Notes: generated from the sequence alone by a model not told the origin. A stretch of DNA of 64,000 bases from Edaphochlamys debaryana (GCA_016858145.1 JAEHOE010000254.1:1-64000), one strand, 5' to 3'. Positions 11,101-26,100 are shown, counted from the first letter of the stretch. Made by a program: numbers and translations.

Positions 11101-14100
11101 GGCGGGTTGGGGGGAGCAAGCTGAGAGCCCCGGGACCCCAGCATGCAGTGAGCGGGCATGAGCACGGCTAGGCTTGACGCTGCGGACCGAGTATGGGCAG
11201 GGCGGGTTGGGGGGAGCAAGCTGAGAGCCCCGGGACCCCAGCATGCAGTGAGCGGGCATGAGCACGGCTAGGGCTTGACGCTGCGGACCGAGTATGGGCA
11301 GGGCGGGTTGGGGGGAGCAAGCTGAGAGCCCCGGGACCCCAGCATGCAGTGAGCGGGCATGAGCACGGCTAGGGCTTGACGCTGCGGACCGAGTATGGGC
11401 AGGGCGGGTTGGGGGGAGCAAGCTGAGAGCCCCGGGACCCCAGCATGCAGTGAGCGGGCATGAGCACGGCTAGGGCTTGACGCTGCGGACCGAGTATGGG
11501 CAGGGCGGGTTGGGGGGAGCAAGCTGAGAGCCCCGGGACCCCAGTATGCAGTGAGCGGGCATGAGCACGGCTAGGGCTTGACGCTGCGGACCGAGTATGG
11601 GCAGGGCGGGTTGGGGGGAGCAAGCTGAGAGCCCCGGGACCCCAGCATGCAGTGAGCGGGCATGAGCACGGCTAGGGCTTGACGCTGCGGACCGAGTATG
11701 GGCAGGGCGGGTTGGGGGGAGCAAGCTGAGAGCCCCGGGACCCCAGCATGCAGTGAGCGGGCATGAGCACGGCTAGGGCTTGACGCTGCGGACCGAGTAT
11801 GGGCAGGGCGGGTTGGGGGGAGCAAGCTGAGAGCCCCGGGACCCCAGTATGCAGTGAGCGGGCATGAGCACGGCTAGGGCTTGACGCTGCGGACCGAGTA
11901 TGGGCAGGGCGGGTTGGGGGGAGCAAGCTGAGAGCCCCGGGACCCCAGCATGCAGTGAGCGGGCATGAGCACGGCTAGGGCTTGACGCTGCGGACCGAGT
12001 ATGGGCAGGGCGGGTTGGGGGGAGCAAGCTGAGAGCCCCGGGACCCCAGCATGCAGTGAGCGGGCATGAGCACGGCTAGGGCTTGACGCTGCGGACCGAG
12101 TATGGGCAGGGCGGGTTGGGGGGAGCAAGCTGAGAGCCCCGGGACCCCAGCATGCAGTGAGCGGGCATGAGCACGGCTAGGGCTTGACGCTGCGGACCGA
12201 GTATGGGCAGGGCGGGTTGGGGGGAGCAAGCTGAGAGCCCCGGGACCCCAGCATGCAGTGAGCGGGGCATGAGCACGGCTAGGGCTTGACGCTGCGGACC
12301 GAGTATGGGCAGGGCGGGTTGGGGGGAGCAAGCTGAGAGCCCCGGGACCCCAGCATGCAGTGAGCGGGCATGAGCACGGCTAGGGCTTGACGCTGCGGAC
12401 CGAGTATGGGCAGGGCGGGTTGGGGGGAGCAAGCTGAGAGCCCCGGGACCCCAGCATGCAGTGAGCGGGCATGAGCACGGCTAGGGCTTGACGCTGCGGA
12501 CCGAGTATGGGCAGGGCGGGTTGGGGGGGAGCAAGCTGAGAGCCCCGGGACCCCAGTATGCAGTGAGCGGGCATGAGCACGGCTAGGGCTTGACGCTGCG
12601 GACCGAGTATGGGCAGGGCGGGTTGGGGGGAGCAAGCTGAGAGCCCCGGGACCCCAGCATGCAGTGAGCGGGCATGAGCACGGCTAGGGCTTGACGCTGC
12701 GGACCGAGTATGGGCAGGGCGGGTTGGGGGGAGCAAGCTGAGAGCCCCGGGACCCCAGCATGCAGTGAGCGGGCATGAGCACGGCTAGGGCTTGACGCTG
12801 CGGACCGAGTATGGGCAGGGCGGGTTGGGGGGAGCAAGCTGAGAGCCCCGGGACCCCAGCATGCAGTGAGCGGGCATGAGCACGGCTAGGGCTTGACGCT
12901 GCGGACCGAGTATGGGCAGGGCGGGTTGGGGGGAGCAAGCTGAGAGCCCCGGGACCCCAGCATGCAGTGAGCGGGCATGAGCACGGCTAGGGCTTGACGC
13001 TGCGGACCGAGTATGGGCAGGGCGGGTTGGGGGGAGCAAGCTGAGAGCCCCGGGACCCCAGCATGCAGTGAGCGGGCATGAGCACGGCTAGGGCTTGACG
13101 CTGCGGACCGAGTATGGGCAGGGCGGGTTGGGGGGAGCAAGCTGAGAGCCCCGGGACCCCAGCATGCAGTGAGCGGGCATGAGCACGGCTAGGGCTTGAC
13201 GCTGCGGACCGAGTATGGGCAGGGCGGGTTGGGGGGAGCAAGCTGAGAGCCCCGGGACCCCAGCATGCAGTGAGCGGGCATGAGCACGGCTAGGGCTTGA
13301 CGCTGCGGACCGAGTATGGGCAGGGCGGGTTGGGGGGAGCAAGCTGAGAGCCCCGGGACCCCAGCATGCAGTGAGCGGGCATGAGCACGGCTAGGGCTTG
13401 ACGCTGCGGACCGAGTATGGGCAGGGCGGGTTGGGGGGAGCAAGCTGAGAGCCCCGGGACCCCAGCATGCAGTGAGCGGGCATGAGCACGGCTAGGGCTT
13501 GACGCTGCGGACCGAGTATGGGCAGGGCGGGTTGGGGGGAGCAAGCTGAGAGCCCCGGGACCCCAGCATGCAGTGAGCGGGCATGAGCACGGCTAGGGCT
13601 TGACGCTGCGGACCGAGTATGGGCAGGGCGGGTTGGGGGGAGCAAGCTGAGAGCCCCGGGACCCCAGCATGCAGTGAGCGGGCATGAGCACGGCTAGGGC
13701 TTGACGCTGCGGACCGAGTATGGGCAGGGCGGGTTGGGGGGAGCAAGCTGAGAGCCCCGGGACCCCAGCATGCAGTGAGCGGGCATGAGCACGGCTAGGG
13801 CTTGACGCTGCGGACCGAGTATGGGCAGGGCGGGTTGGGGGGAGCAAGCTGAGAGCCCCGGGACCCCAGCATGCAGTGAGCGGGCATGAGCACGGCTAGG
13901 GCTTGACGCTGCGGACCGAGTATGGGCAGGGCGGGTTGGGGGGAGCAAGCTGAGAGCCCCGGGACCCCAGCATGCAGTGAGCGGGCATGAGCACGGCTAG
14001 GGCTTGACGCTGCGGACCGAGTATGGGCAGGGCGGGTTGGGGGGAGCAAGCTGAGAGCCCCGGGACCCCAGCATGCAGTGAGCGGGCATGAGCACGGCTA

Positions 14101-17100
14101 GGGCTTGACGCTGCGGACCGAGTATGGGCAGGGCGGGTTGGGGGGAGCAAGCTGAGAGCCCCGGGACCCCAGCATGCAGTGAGCGGGCATGAGCACGGCT
14201 AGGGCTTGACGCTGCGGACCGAGTATGGGCAGGGCGGGTTGGGGGGAGCAAGCTGAGAGCCCCGGGACCCCAGCATGCAGTGAGCGGGCATGAGCACGGC
14301 TAGGGCTTGACGCTGCGGACCGAGTATGGGCAGGGCGGGTTGGGGGGAGCAAGCTGAGAGCCCCGGGACCCCAGCATGCAGTGAGCGGGCATGAGCACGG
14401 CTAGGGCTTGACGCTGCGGACCGAGTATGGGCAGGGCGGGTTGGGGGGAGCAAGCTGAGAGCCCCGGGACCCCAGCATGCAGTGAGCGGGCATGAGCACG
14501 GCTAGGGCTTGACGCTGCGGACCGAGTATGGGCAGGGCGGGTTGGGGGGAGCAAGCTGAGAGCCCCGGGACCCCAGCATGCAGTGAGCGGGCATGAGCAC
14601 GGCTAGGGCTTGACGCTGCGGACCGAGTATGGGCAGGGCGGGTTGGGGGGAGCAAGCTGAGAGCCCCGGGACCCCAGCATGCAGTGAGCGGGCATGAGCA
14701 CGGCTAGGGCTTGACGCTGCGGACCGAGTATGGGCAGGGCGGGTTGGGGGGAGCAAGCTGAGAGCCCCGGGACCCCAGCATGCAGTGAGCGGGCATGAGC
14801 ACGGCTAGGGCTTGACGCTGCGGACCGAGTATGGGCAGGGCGGGTTGGGGGGAGCAAGCTGAGAGCCCCGGGACCCCAGCATGCAGTGAGCGGGCATGAG
14901 CACGGCTAGGGCTTGACGCTGCGGACCGAGTATGGGCAGGGCGGGTTGGGGGGAGCAAGCTGAGAGCCCCGGGACCCCAGCATGCAGTGAGCGGGCATGA
15001 GCACGGCTAGGGCTTGACGCTGCGGACCGAGTATGGGCAGGGCGGGTTGGGGGGAGCAAGCTGAGAGCCCCGGGACCCCAGCATGCAGTGAGCGGGCATG
15101 AGCACGGCTAGGGCTTGACGCTGCGGACCGAGTATGGGCAGGGCGGGTTGGGGGGAGCAAGCTGAGAGCCCCGGGACCCCAGCATGCAGTGAGCGGGCAT
15201 GAGCACGGCTAGGGCTTGACGCTGCGGACCGAGTATGGGCAGGGCGGGTTGGGGGGAGCAAGCTGAGAGCCCCGGGACCCCAGCATGCAGTGAGCGGGCA
15301 TGAGCACGGCTAGGGCTTGACGCTGCGGACCGAGTATGGGCAGGGCGGGTTGGGGGGAGCAAGCTGAGAGCCCCGGGACCCCAGCATGCAGTGAGCGGGC
15401 ATGAGCACGGCTAGGGCTTGACGCTGCGGACCGAGTATGGGCAGGGCGGGTTGGGGGGAGCAAGCTGAGAGCCCCGGGACCCCAGCATGCAGTGAGCGGG
15501 CATGAGCACGGCTAGGGCTTGACGCTGCGGACCGAGTATGGGCAGGGCGGGTTGGGGGGAGCAAGCTGAGAGCCCCGGGACCCCAGCATGCAGTGAGCGG
15601 GCATGAGCACGGCTAGGGCTTGACGCTGCGGACCGAGTATGGGCAGGGCGGGTTGGGGGGAGCAAGCTGAGAGCCCCGGGACCCCAGCATGCAGTGAGCG
15701 GGCATGAGCACGGCTAGGGCTTGACGCTGCGGACCGAGTATGGGCAGGGCGGGTTGGGGGGAGCAAGCTGAGAGCCCCGGGACCCCAGCATGCAGTGAGC
15801 GGGCATGAGCACGGCTAGGGCTTGACGCTGCGGACCGAGTATGGGCAGGGCGGGTTGGGGGGAGCAAGCTGAGAGCCCCGGGACCCCAGCATGCAGTGAG
15901 CGGGCATGAGCACGGCTAGGGCTTGACGCTGCGGACCGAGTATGGGCAGGGCGGGTTGGGGGGAGCAAGCTGAGAGCCCCGGGACCCCAGCATGCAGTGA
16001 GCGGGCATGAGCACGGCTAGGGCTTGACGCTGCGGACCGAGTATGGGCAGGGCGGGTTGGGGGGAGCAAGCTGAGAGCCCCGGGACCCCAGCATGCAGTG
16101 AGCGGGCATGAGCACGGCTAGGGCTTGACGCTGCGGACCGAGTATGGGCAGGGCGGGTTGGGGGGAGCAAGCTGAGAGCCCCGGGACCCCAGCATGCAGT
16201 GAGCGGGCATGAGCACGGCTAGGGCTTGACGCTGCGGACCGAGTATGGGCAGGGCGGGTTGGGGGGAGCAAGCTGAGAGCCCCGGGACCCCAGCATGCAG
16301 TGAGCGGGCATGAGCACGGCTAGGGCTTGACGCTGCGGACCGAGTATGGGCAGGGCGGGTTGGGGGGAGCAAGCTGAGAGCCCCGGGACCCCAGCATGCA
16401 GTGAGCGGGCATGAGCACGGCTAGGGCTTGACGCTGCGGACCGAGTATGGGCAGGGCGGGTTGGGGGGAGCAAGCTGAGAGCCCCGGGACCCCAGCATGC
16501 AGTGAGCGGGCATGAGCACGGCTAGGGCTTGACGCTGCGGACCGAGTATGGGCAGGGCGGGTTGGGGGGAGCAAGCTGAGAGCCCCGGGACCCCAGCATG
16601 CAGTGAGCGGGCATGAGCACGGCTAGGGCTTGACGCTGCGGACCGAGTATGGGCAGGGCGGGTTGGGGGGAGCAAGCTGAGAGCCCCGGGACCCCAGCAT
16701 GCAGTGAGCGGGCATGAGCACGGCTAGGGCTTGACGCTGCGGACCGAGTATGGGCAGGGCGGGTTGGGGGGAGCAAGCTGAGAGCCCCGGGACCCCAGCA
16801 TGCAGTGAGCGGGCATGAGCACGGCTAGGGCTTGACGCTGCGGACCGAGTATGGGCAGGGCGGGTTGGGGGGAGCAAGCTGAGAGCCCCGGGACCCCAGC
16901 ATGCAGTGAGCGGGCATGAGCACGGCTAGGGCTTGACGCTGCGGACCGAGTATGGGCAGGGCGGGTTGGGGGGAGCAAGCTGAGAGCCCCGGGACCCCAG
17001 CATGCAGTGAGCGGGCATGAGCACGGCTAGGGCTTGACGCTGCGGACCGAGTATGGGCAGGGCGGGTTGGGGGGAGCAAGCTGAGAGCCCCGGGACCCCA

Positions 17101-20100
17101 GCATGCAGTGAGCGGGCATGAGCACGGCTAGGGCTTGACGCTGCGGACCGAGTATGGGCAGGGCGGGTTGGGGGGAGCAAGCTGAGAGCCCCGGGACCCC
17201 AGCATGCAGTGAGCGGGCATGAGCACGGCTAGGGCTTGACGCTGCGGACCGAGTATGGGCAGGGCGGGTTGGGGGGAGCAAGCTGAGAGCCCCGGGACCC
17301 CAGCATGCAGTGAGCGGGCATGAGCACGGCTAGGGCTTGACGCTGCGGACCGAGTATGGGCAGGGCGGGTTGGGGGGAGCAAGCTGAGAGCCCCGGGACC
17401 CCAGCATGCAGTGAGCGGGCATGAGCACGGCTAGGGCTTGACGCTGCGGACCGAGTATGGGCAGGGCGGGTTGGGGGGAGCAAGCTGAGAGCCCCGGGAC
17501 CCCAGCATGCAGTGAGCGGGCATGAGCACGGCTAGGGCTTGACGCTGCGGACCGAGTATGGGCAGGGCGGGTTGGGGGGAGCAAGCTGAGAGCCCCGGGA
17601 CCCCAGCATGCAGTGAGCGGGCATGAGCACGGCTAGGGCTTGACGCTGCGGACCGAGTATGGGCAGGGCGGGTTGGGGGGAGCAAGCTGAGAGCCCCGGG
17701 ACCCCAGCATGCAGTGAGCGGGCATGAGCACGGCTAGGGCTTGACGCTGCGGACCGAGTATGGGCAGGGCGGGTTGGGGGGAGCAAGCTGAGAGCCCCGG
17801 GACCCCAGCATGCAGTGAGCGGGCATGAGCACGGCTAGGGCTTGACGCTGCGGACCGAGTATGGGCAGGGCGGGTTGGGGGGAGCAAGCTGAGAGCCCCG
17901 GGACCCCAGCATGCAGTGAGCGGGCATGAGCACGGCTAGGGCTTGACGCTGCGGACCGAGTATGGGCAGGGCGGGTTGGGGGGAGCAAGCTGAGAGCCCC
18001 GGGACCCCAGCATGCAGTGAGCGGGCATGAGCACGGCTAGGGCTTGACGCTGCGGACCGAGTATGGGCAGGGCGGGTTGGGGGGAGCAAGCTGAGAGCCC
18101 CGGGACCCCAGCATGCAGTGAGCGGGCATGAGCACGGCTAGGGCTTGACGCTGCGGACCGAGTATGGGCAGGGCGGGTTGGGGGGAGCAAGCTGAGAGCC
18201 CCGGGACCCCAGCATGCAGTGAGCGGGCATGAGCACGGCTAGGGCTTGACGCTGCGGACCGAGTATGGGCAGGGCGGGTTGGGGGGAGCAAGCTGAGAGC
18301 CCCGGGACCCCAGCATGCAGTGAGCGGGCATGAGCACGGCTAGGGCTTGACGCTGCGGACCGAGTATGGGCAGGGCGGGTTGGGGGGAGCAAGCTGAGAG
18401 CCCCGGGACCCCAGCATGCAGTGAGCGGGCATGAGCACGGCTAGGGCTTGACGCTGCGGACCGAGTATGGGCAGGGCGGGTTGGGGGGAGCAAGCTGAGA
18501 GCCCCGGGACCCCAGCATGCAGTGAGCGGGCATGAGCACGGCTAGGGCTTGACGCTGCGGACCGAGTATGGGCAGGGCGGGTTGGGGGGAGCAAGCTGAG
18601 AGCCCCGGGACCCCAGCATGCAGTGAGCGGGCATGAGCACGGCTAGGGCTTGACGCTGCGGACCGAGTATGGGCAGGGCGGGTTGGGGGGAGCAAGCTGA
18701 GAGCCCCGGGACCCCAGCATGCAGTGAGCGGGCATGAGCACGGCTAGGGCTTGACGCTGCGGACCGAGTATGGGCAGGGCGGGTTGGGGGGAGCAAGCTG
18801 AGAGCCCCGGGACCCCAGCATGCAGTGAGCGGGCATGAGCACGGCTAGGGCTTGACGCTGCGGACCGAGTATGGGCAGGGCGGGTTGGGGGGAGCAAGCT
18901 GAGAGCCCCGGGACCCCAGCATGCAGTGAGCGGGCATGAGCACGGCTAGGGCTTGACGCTGCGGACCGAGTATGGGCAGGGCGGGTTGGGGGGAGCAAGC
19001 TGAGAGCCCCGGGACCCCAGCATGCAGTGAGCGGGCATGAGCACGGCTAGGGCTTGACGCTGCGGACCGAGTATGGGCAGGGCGGGTTGGGGGGAGCAAG
19101 CTGAGAGCCCCGGGACCCCAGCATGCAGTGAGCGGGCATGAGCACGGCTAGGGCTTGACGCTGCGGACCGAGTATGGGCAGGGCGGGTTGGGGGGAGCAA
19201 GCTGAGAGCCCCGGGACCCCAGCATGCAGTGAGCGGGCATGAGCACGGCTAGGGCTTGACGCTGCGGACCGAGTATGGGCAGGGCGGGTTGGGGGGAGCA
19301 AGCTGAGAGCCCCGGGACCCCAGCATGCAGTGAGCGGGCATGAGCACGGCTAGGGCTTGACGCTGCGGACCGAGTATGGGCAGGGCGGGTTGGGGGGAGC
19401 AAGCTGAGAGCCCCGGGACCCCAGCATGCAGTGAGCGGGCATGAGCACGGCTAGGGCTTGACGCTGCGGACCGAGTATGGGCAGGGCGGGTTGGGGGGAG
19501 CAAGCTGAGAGCCCCGGGACCCCAGTATGCAGTGAGCGGGCATGAGCACGGCTAGGGCTTGACGCTGCGGACCGAGTATGGGCAGGGCGGGTTGGGGGGA
19601 GCAAGCTGAGAGCCCCGGGACCCCAGCATGCAGTGAGCGGGCATGAGCACGGCTAGGGCTTGACGCTGCGGACCGAGTATGGGCAGGGCGGGTTGGGGGG
19701 AGCAAGCTGAGAGCCCCGGGACCCCAGCATGCAGTGAGCGGGCATGAGCACGGCTAGGGCTTGACGCTGCGGACCGAGTATGGGCAGGGCGGGTTGGGGG
19801 GAGCAAGCTGAGAGCCCCGGGACCCCAGCATGCAGTGAGCGGGCATGAGCACGGCTAGGGCTTGACGCTGCGGACCGAGTATGGGCAGGGCGGGTTGGGG
19901 GGAGCAAGCTGAGAGCCCCGGGACCCCAGCATGCAGTGAGCGGGCATGAGCACGGCTAGGGCTTGACGCTGCGGACCGAGTATGGGCAGGGCGGGTTGGG
20001 GGGAGCAAGCTGAGAGCCCCGGGACCCCAGCATGCAGTGAGCGGGCATGAGCACGGCTAGGGCTTGACGCTGCGGACCGAGTATGGGCAGGGCGGGTTGG

Positions 20101-23100
20101 GGGGAGCAAGCTGAGAGCCCCGGGACCCCAGCATGCAGTGAGCGGGCATGAGCACGGCTAGGGCTTGACGCTGCGGACCGAGTATGGGCAGGGCGGGTTG
20201 GGGGGAGCAAGCTGAGAGCCCCGGGACCCCAGCATGCAGTGAGCGGGCATGAGCACGGCTAGGGCTTGACGCTGCGGACCGAGTATGGGCAGGGCGGGTT
20301 GGGGGGAGCAAGCTGAGAGCCCCGGGACCCCAGCATGCAGTGAGCGGGCATGAGCACGGCTAGGGCTTGACGCTGCGGACCGAGTATGGGCAGGGCGGGT
20401 TGGGGGGAGCAAGCTGAGAGCCCCGGGACCCCAGCATGCAGTGAGCGGGCATGAGCACGGCTAGGGCTTGACGCTGCGGACCGAGTATGGGCAGGGCGGG
20501 TTGGGGGGAGCAAGCTGAGAGCCCCGGGACCCCAGCATGCAGTGAGCGGGCATGAGCACGGCTAGGGCTTGACGCTGCGGACCGAGTATGGGCAGGGCGG
20601 GTTGGGGGGAGCAAGCTGAGAGCCCCGGGACCCCAGCATGCAGTGAGCGGGCATGAGCACGGCTAGGGCTTGACGCTGCGGACCGAGTATGGGCAGGGCG
20701 GGTTGGGGGGAGCAAGCTGAGAGCCCCGGGACCCCAGCATGCAGTGAGCGGGCATGAGCACGGCTAGGGCTTGACGCTGCGGACCGAGTATGGGCAGGGC
20801 GGGTTGGGGGGAGCAAGCTGAGAGCCCCGGGACCCCAGCATGCAGTGAGCGGGCATGAGCACGGCTAGGGCTTGACGCTGCGGACCGAGTATGGGCAGGG
20901 CGGGTTGGGGGGAGCAAGCTGAGAGCCCCGGGACCCCAGCATGCAGTGAGCGGGCATGAGCACGGCTAGGGCTTGACGCTGCGGACCGAGTATGGGCAGG
21001 GCGGGTTGGGGGGAGCAAGCTGAGAGCCCCGGGACCCCAGCATGCAGTGAGCGGGCATGAGCACGGCTAGGGCTTGACGCTGCGGACCGAGTATGGGCAG
21101 GGCGGGTTGGGGGGAGCAAGCTGAGAGCCCCGGGACCCCAGCATGCAGTGAGCGGGCATGAGCACGGCTAGGGCTTGACGCTGCGGACCGAGTATGGGCA
21201 GGGCGGGTTGGGGGGAGCAAGCTGAGAGCCCCGGGACCCCAGCATGCAGTGAGCGGGCATGAGCACGGCTAGGGCTTGACGCTGCGGACCGAGTATGGGC
21301 AGGGCGGGTTGGGGGGAGCAAGCTGAGAGCCCCGGGACCCCAGCATGCAGTGAGCGGGCATGAGCACGGCTAGGGCTTGACGCTGCGGACCGAGTATGGG
21401 CAGGGCGGGTTGGGGGGAGCAAGCTGAGAGCCCCGGGACCCCAGCATGCAGTGAGCGGGCATGAGCACGGCTAGGGCTTGACGCTGCGGACCGAGTATGG
21501 GCAGGGCGGGTTGGGGGGAGCAAGCTGAGAGCCCCGGGACCCCAGCATGCAGTGAGCGGGCATGAGCACGGCTAGGGCTTGACGCTGCGGACCGAGTATG
21601 GGCAGGGCGGGTTGGGGGGAGCAAGCTGAGAGCCCCGGGACCCCAGCATGCAGTGAGCGGGCATGAGCACGGCTAGGGCTTGACGCTGCGGACCGAGTAT
21701 GGGCAGGGCGGGTTGGGGGGAGCAAGCTGAGAGCCCCGGGACCCCAGCATGCAGTGAGCGGGCATGAGCACGGCTAGGGCTTGACGCTGCGGACCGAGTA
21801 TGGGCAGGGCGGGTTGGGGGGAGCAAGCTGAGAGCCCCGGGACCCCAGCATGCAGTGAGCGGGCATGAGCACGGCTAGGGCTTGACGCTGCGGACCGAGT
21901 ATGGGCAGGGCGGGTTGGGGGGAGCAAGCTGAGAGCCCCGGGACCCCAGCATGCAGTGAGCGGGCATGAGCACGGCTAGGGCTTGACGCTGCGGACCGAG
22001 TATGGGCAGGGCGGGTTGGGGGGAGCAAGCTGAGAGCCCGGGACCCCAGCATGCAGTGAGCGGGCATGAGCACGGCTAGGGCTTGACGCTGCGGACCGAG
22101 TATGGGCAGGGCGGGTTGGGGGGAGCAAGCTGAGAGCCCCGGGACCCCAGCATGCAGTGAGCGGGCATGAGCACGGCTAGGGCTTGACGCTGCGGACCGA
22201 GTATGGGCAGGGCGGGTTGGGGGGAGCAAGCTGAGAGCCCCGGGACCCCAGCATGCAGTGAGCGGGCATGAGCACGGCTAGGGCTTGACGCTGCGGACCG
22301 AGTATGGGCAGGGCGGGTTGGGGGGAGCAAGCTGAGAGCCCCGGGACCCCAGCATGCAGTGAGCGGGCATGAGCACGGCTAGGGCTTGACGCTGCGGACC
22401 GAGTATGGGCAGGGCGGGTTGGGGGGAGCAAGCTGAGAGCCCCGGGACCCCAGCATGCAGTGAGCGGGCATGAGCACGGCTAGGGCTTGACGCTGCGGAC
22501 CGAGTATGGGCAGGGCGGGTTGGGGGAGCAAGCTGAGAGCCCCGGGACCCCAGCATGCAGTGAGCGGGCATGAGCACGGCTAGGGCTTGACGCTGCGGAC
22601 CGAGTATGGGCAGGGCGGGTTGGGGGGAGCAAGCTGAGAGCCCCGGGACCCCAGCATGCAGTGAGCGGGCATGAGCACGGCTAGGGCTTGACGCTGCGGA
22701 CCGAGTATGGGCAGGGCGGGTTGGGGGGAGCAAGCTGAGAGCCCCGGGACCCCAGCATGCAGTGAGCGGGCATGAGCACGGCTAGGGCTTGACGCTGCGG
22801 ACCGAGTATGGGCAGGGCGGGTTGGGGGGAGCAAGCTGAGAGCCCCGGGACCCCAGCATGCAGTGAGCGGGCATGAGCACGGCTAGGGCTTGACGCTGCG
22901 GACCGAGTATGGGCAGGGCGGGTTGGGGGAGCAAGCTGAGAGCCCCGGGACCCCAGCATGCAGTGAGCGGGCATGAGCACGGCTAGGGCTTGACGCTGCG
23001 GACCGAGTATGGGCAGGGCGGGTTGGGGGGAGCAAGCTGAGAGCCCCGGGACCCCAGCATGCAGTGAGCGGGCATGAGCACGGCTAGGGCTTGACGCTGC

Positions 23101-26100
23101 GGACCGAGTATGGGCAGGGCGGGTTGGGGGGAGCAAGCTGAGAGCCCCGGGACCCCAGCATGCAGTGAGCGGGCATGAGCACGGCTAGGGCTTGACGCTG
23201 CGGACCGAGTATGGGCAGGGCGGGTTGGGGGGAGCAAGCTGAGAGCCCCGGGACCCCAGCATGCAGTGAGCGGGCATGAGCACGGCTAGGGCTTGACGCT
23301 GCGGACCGAGTATGGGCAGGGCGGGTTGGGGGGAGCAAGCTGAGAGCCCCGGGACCCCAGCATGCAGTGAGCGGGCATGAGCACGGCTAGGGCTTGACGC
23401 TGCGGACCGAGTATGGGCAGGGCGGGTTGGGGGGAGCAAGCTGAGAGCCCCGGGACCCCAGCATGCAGTGAGCGGGCATGAGCACGGCTAGGGCTTGACG
23501 CTGCGGACCGAGTATGGGCAGGGCGGGTTGGGGGGAGCAAGCTGAGAGCCCCGGGACCCCAGCATGCAGTGAGCGGGCATGAGCACGGCTAGGGCTTGAC
23601 GCTGCGGACCGAGTATGGGCAGGGCGGGTTGGGGGGAGCAAGCTGAGAGCCCCGGGACCCCAGCATGCAGTGAGCGGGCATGAGCACGGCTAGGGCTTGA
23701 CGCTGCGGACCGAGTATGGGCAGGGCGGGTTGGGGGGAGCAAGCTGAGAGCCCCGGGACCCCAGCATGCAGTGAGCGGGCATGAGCACGGCTAGGGCTTG
23801 ACGCTGCGGACCGAGTATGGGCAGGGCGGGTTGGGGGGAGCAAGCTGAGAGCCCCGGGACCCCAGCATGCAGTGAGCGGGCATGAGCACGGCTAGGGCTT
23901 GACGCTGCGGACCGAGTATGGGCAGGGCGGGTTGGGGGGAGCAAGCTGAGAGCCCCGGGACCCCAGCATGCAGTGAGCGGGCATGAGCACGGCTAGGGCT
24001 TGACGCTGCGGACCGAGTATGGGCAGGGCGGGTTGGGGGGAGCAAGCTGAGAGCCCCGGGACCCCAGCATGCAGTGAGCGGGCATGAGCACGGCTAGGGC
24101 TTGACGCTGCGGACCGAGTATGGGCAGGGCGGGTTGGGGGGAGCAAGCTGAGAGCCCCGGGACCCCAGCATGCAGTGAGCGGGCATGAGCACGGCTAGGG
24201 CTTGACGCTGCGGACCGAGTATGGGCAGGGCGGGTTGGGGGGAGCAAGCTGAGAGCCCCGGGACCCCAGCATGCAGTGAGCGGGCATGAGCACGGCTAGG
24301 GCTTGACGCTGCGGACCGAGTATGGGCAGGGCGGGTTGGGGGGAGCAAGCTGAGAGCCCCGGGACCCCAGCATGCAGTGAGCGGGCATGAGCACGGCTAG
24401 GGCTTGACGCTGCGGACCGAGTATGGGCAGGGCGGGTTGGGGGGAGCAAGCTGAGAGCCCCGGGACCCCAGCATGCAGTGAGCGGGCATGAGCACGGCTA
24501 GGGCTTGACGCTGCGGACCGAGTATGGGCAGGGCGGGTTGGGGGGAGCAAGCTGAGAGCCCCGGGACCCCAGCATGCAGTGAGCGGGCATGAGCACGGCT
24601 AGGGCTTGACGCTGCGGACCGAGTATGGGCAGGGCGGGTTGGGGGGAGCAAGCTGAGAGCCCCGGGACCCCAGCATGCAGTGAGCGGGCATGAGCACGGC
24701 TAGGGCTTGACGCTGCGGACCGAGTATGGGCAGGGCGGGTTGGGGGGAGCAAGCTGAGAGCCCCGGGACCCCAGCATGCAGTGAGCGGGCATGAGCACGG
24801 CTAGGGCTTGACGCTGCGGACCGAGTATGGGCAGGGCGGGTTGGGGGGAGCAAGCTGAGAGCCCCGGGACCCCAGCATGCAGTGAGCGGGCATGAGCACG
24901 GCTAGGGCTTGACGCTGCGGACCGAGTATGGGCAGGGCGGGTTGGGGGGAGCAAGCTGAGAGCCCCGGGACCCCAGCATGCAGTGAGCGGGCATGAGCAC
25001 GGCTAGGGCTTGACGCTGCGGACCGAGTATGGGCAGGGCGGGTTGGGGGGAGCAAGCTGAGAGCCCCGGGACCCCAGCATGCAGTGAGCGGGCATGAGCA
25101 CGGCTAGGGCTTGACGCTGCGGACCGAGTATGGGCAGGGCGGGTTGGGGGGAGCAAGCTGAGAGCCCCGGGACCCCAGCATGCAGTGAGCGGGCATGAGC
25201 ACGGCTAGGGCTTGACGCTGCGGACCGAGTATGGGCAGGGCGGGTTGGGGGGAGCAAGCTGAGAGCCCCGGGACCCCAGCATGCAGTGAGCGGGCATGAG
25301 CACGGCTAGGGCTTGACGCTGCGGACCGAGTATGGGCAGGGCGGGTTGGGGGGAGCAAGCTGAGAGCCCCGGGACCCCAGCATGCAGTGAGCGGGCATGA
25401 GCACGGCTAGGGCTTGACGCTGCGGACCGAGTATGGGCAGGGCGGGTTGGGGGGAGCAAGCTGAGAGCCCCGGGACCCCAGCATGCAGTGAGCGGGCATG
25501 AGCACGGCTAGGGCTTGACGCTGCGGACCGAGTATGGGCAGGGCGGGTTGGGGGGAGCAAGCTGAGAGCCCCGGGACCCCAGCATGCAGTGAGCGGGCAT
25601 GAGCACGGCTAGGGCTTGACGCTGCGGACCGAGTATGGGCAGGGCGGGTTGGGGGGAGCAAGCTGAGAGCCCCGGGACCCCAGCATGCAGTGAGCGGGCA
25701 TGAGCACGGCTAGGGCTTGACGCTGCGGACCGAGTATGGGCAGGGCGGGTTGGGGGGAGCAAGCTGAGAGCCCCGGGACCCCAGCATGCAGTGAGCGGGC
25801 ATGAGCACGGCTAGGGCTTGACGCTGCGGACCGAGTATGGGCAGGGCGGGTTGGGGGGAGCAAGCTGAGAGCCCCGGGACCCCAGCATGCAGTGAGCGGG
25901 CATGAGCACGGCTAGGGCTTGACGCTGCGGACCGAGTATGGGCAGGGCGGGTTGGGGGGAGCAAGCTGAGAGCCCCGGGACCCCAGCATGCAGTGAGCGG
26001 GCATGAGCACGGCTAGGGCTTGACGCTGCGGACCGAGTATGGGCAGGGCGGGTTGGGGGGAGCAAGCTGAGAGCCCCGGGACCCCAGCATGCAGTGAGCG

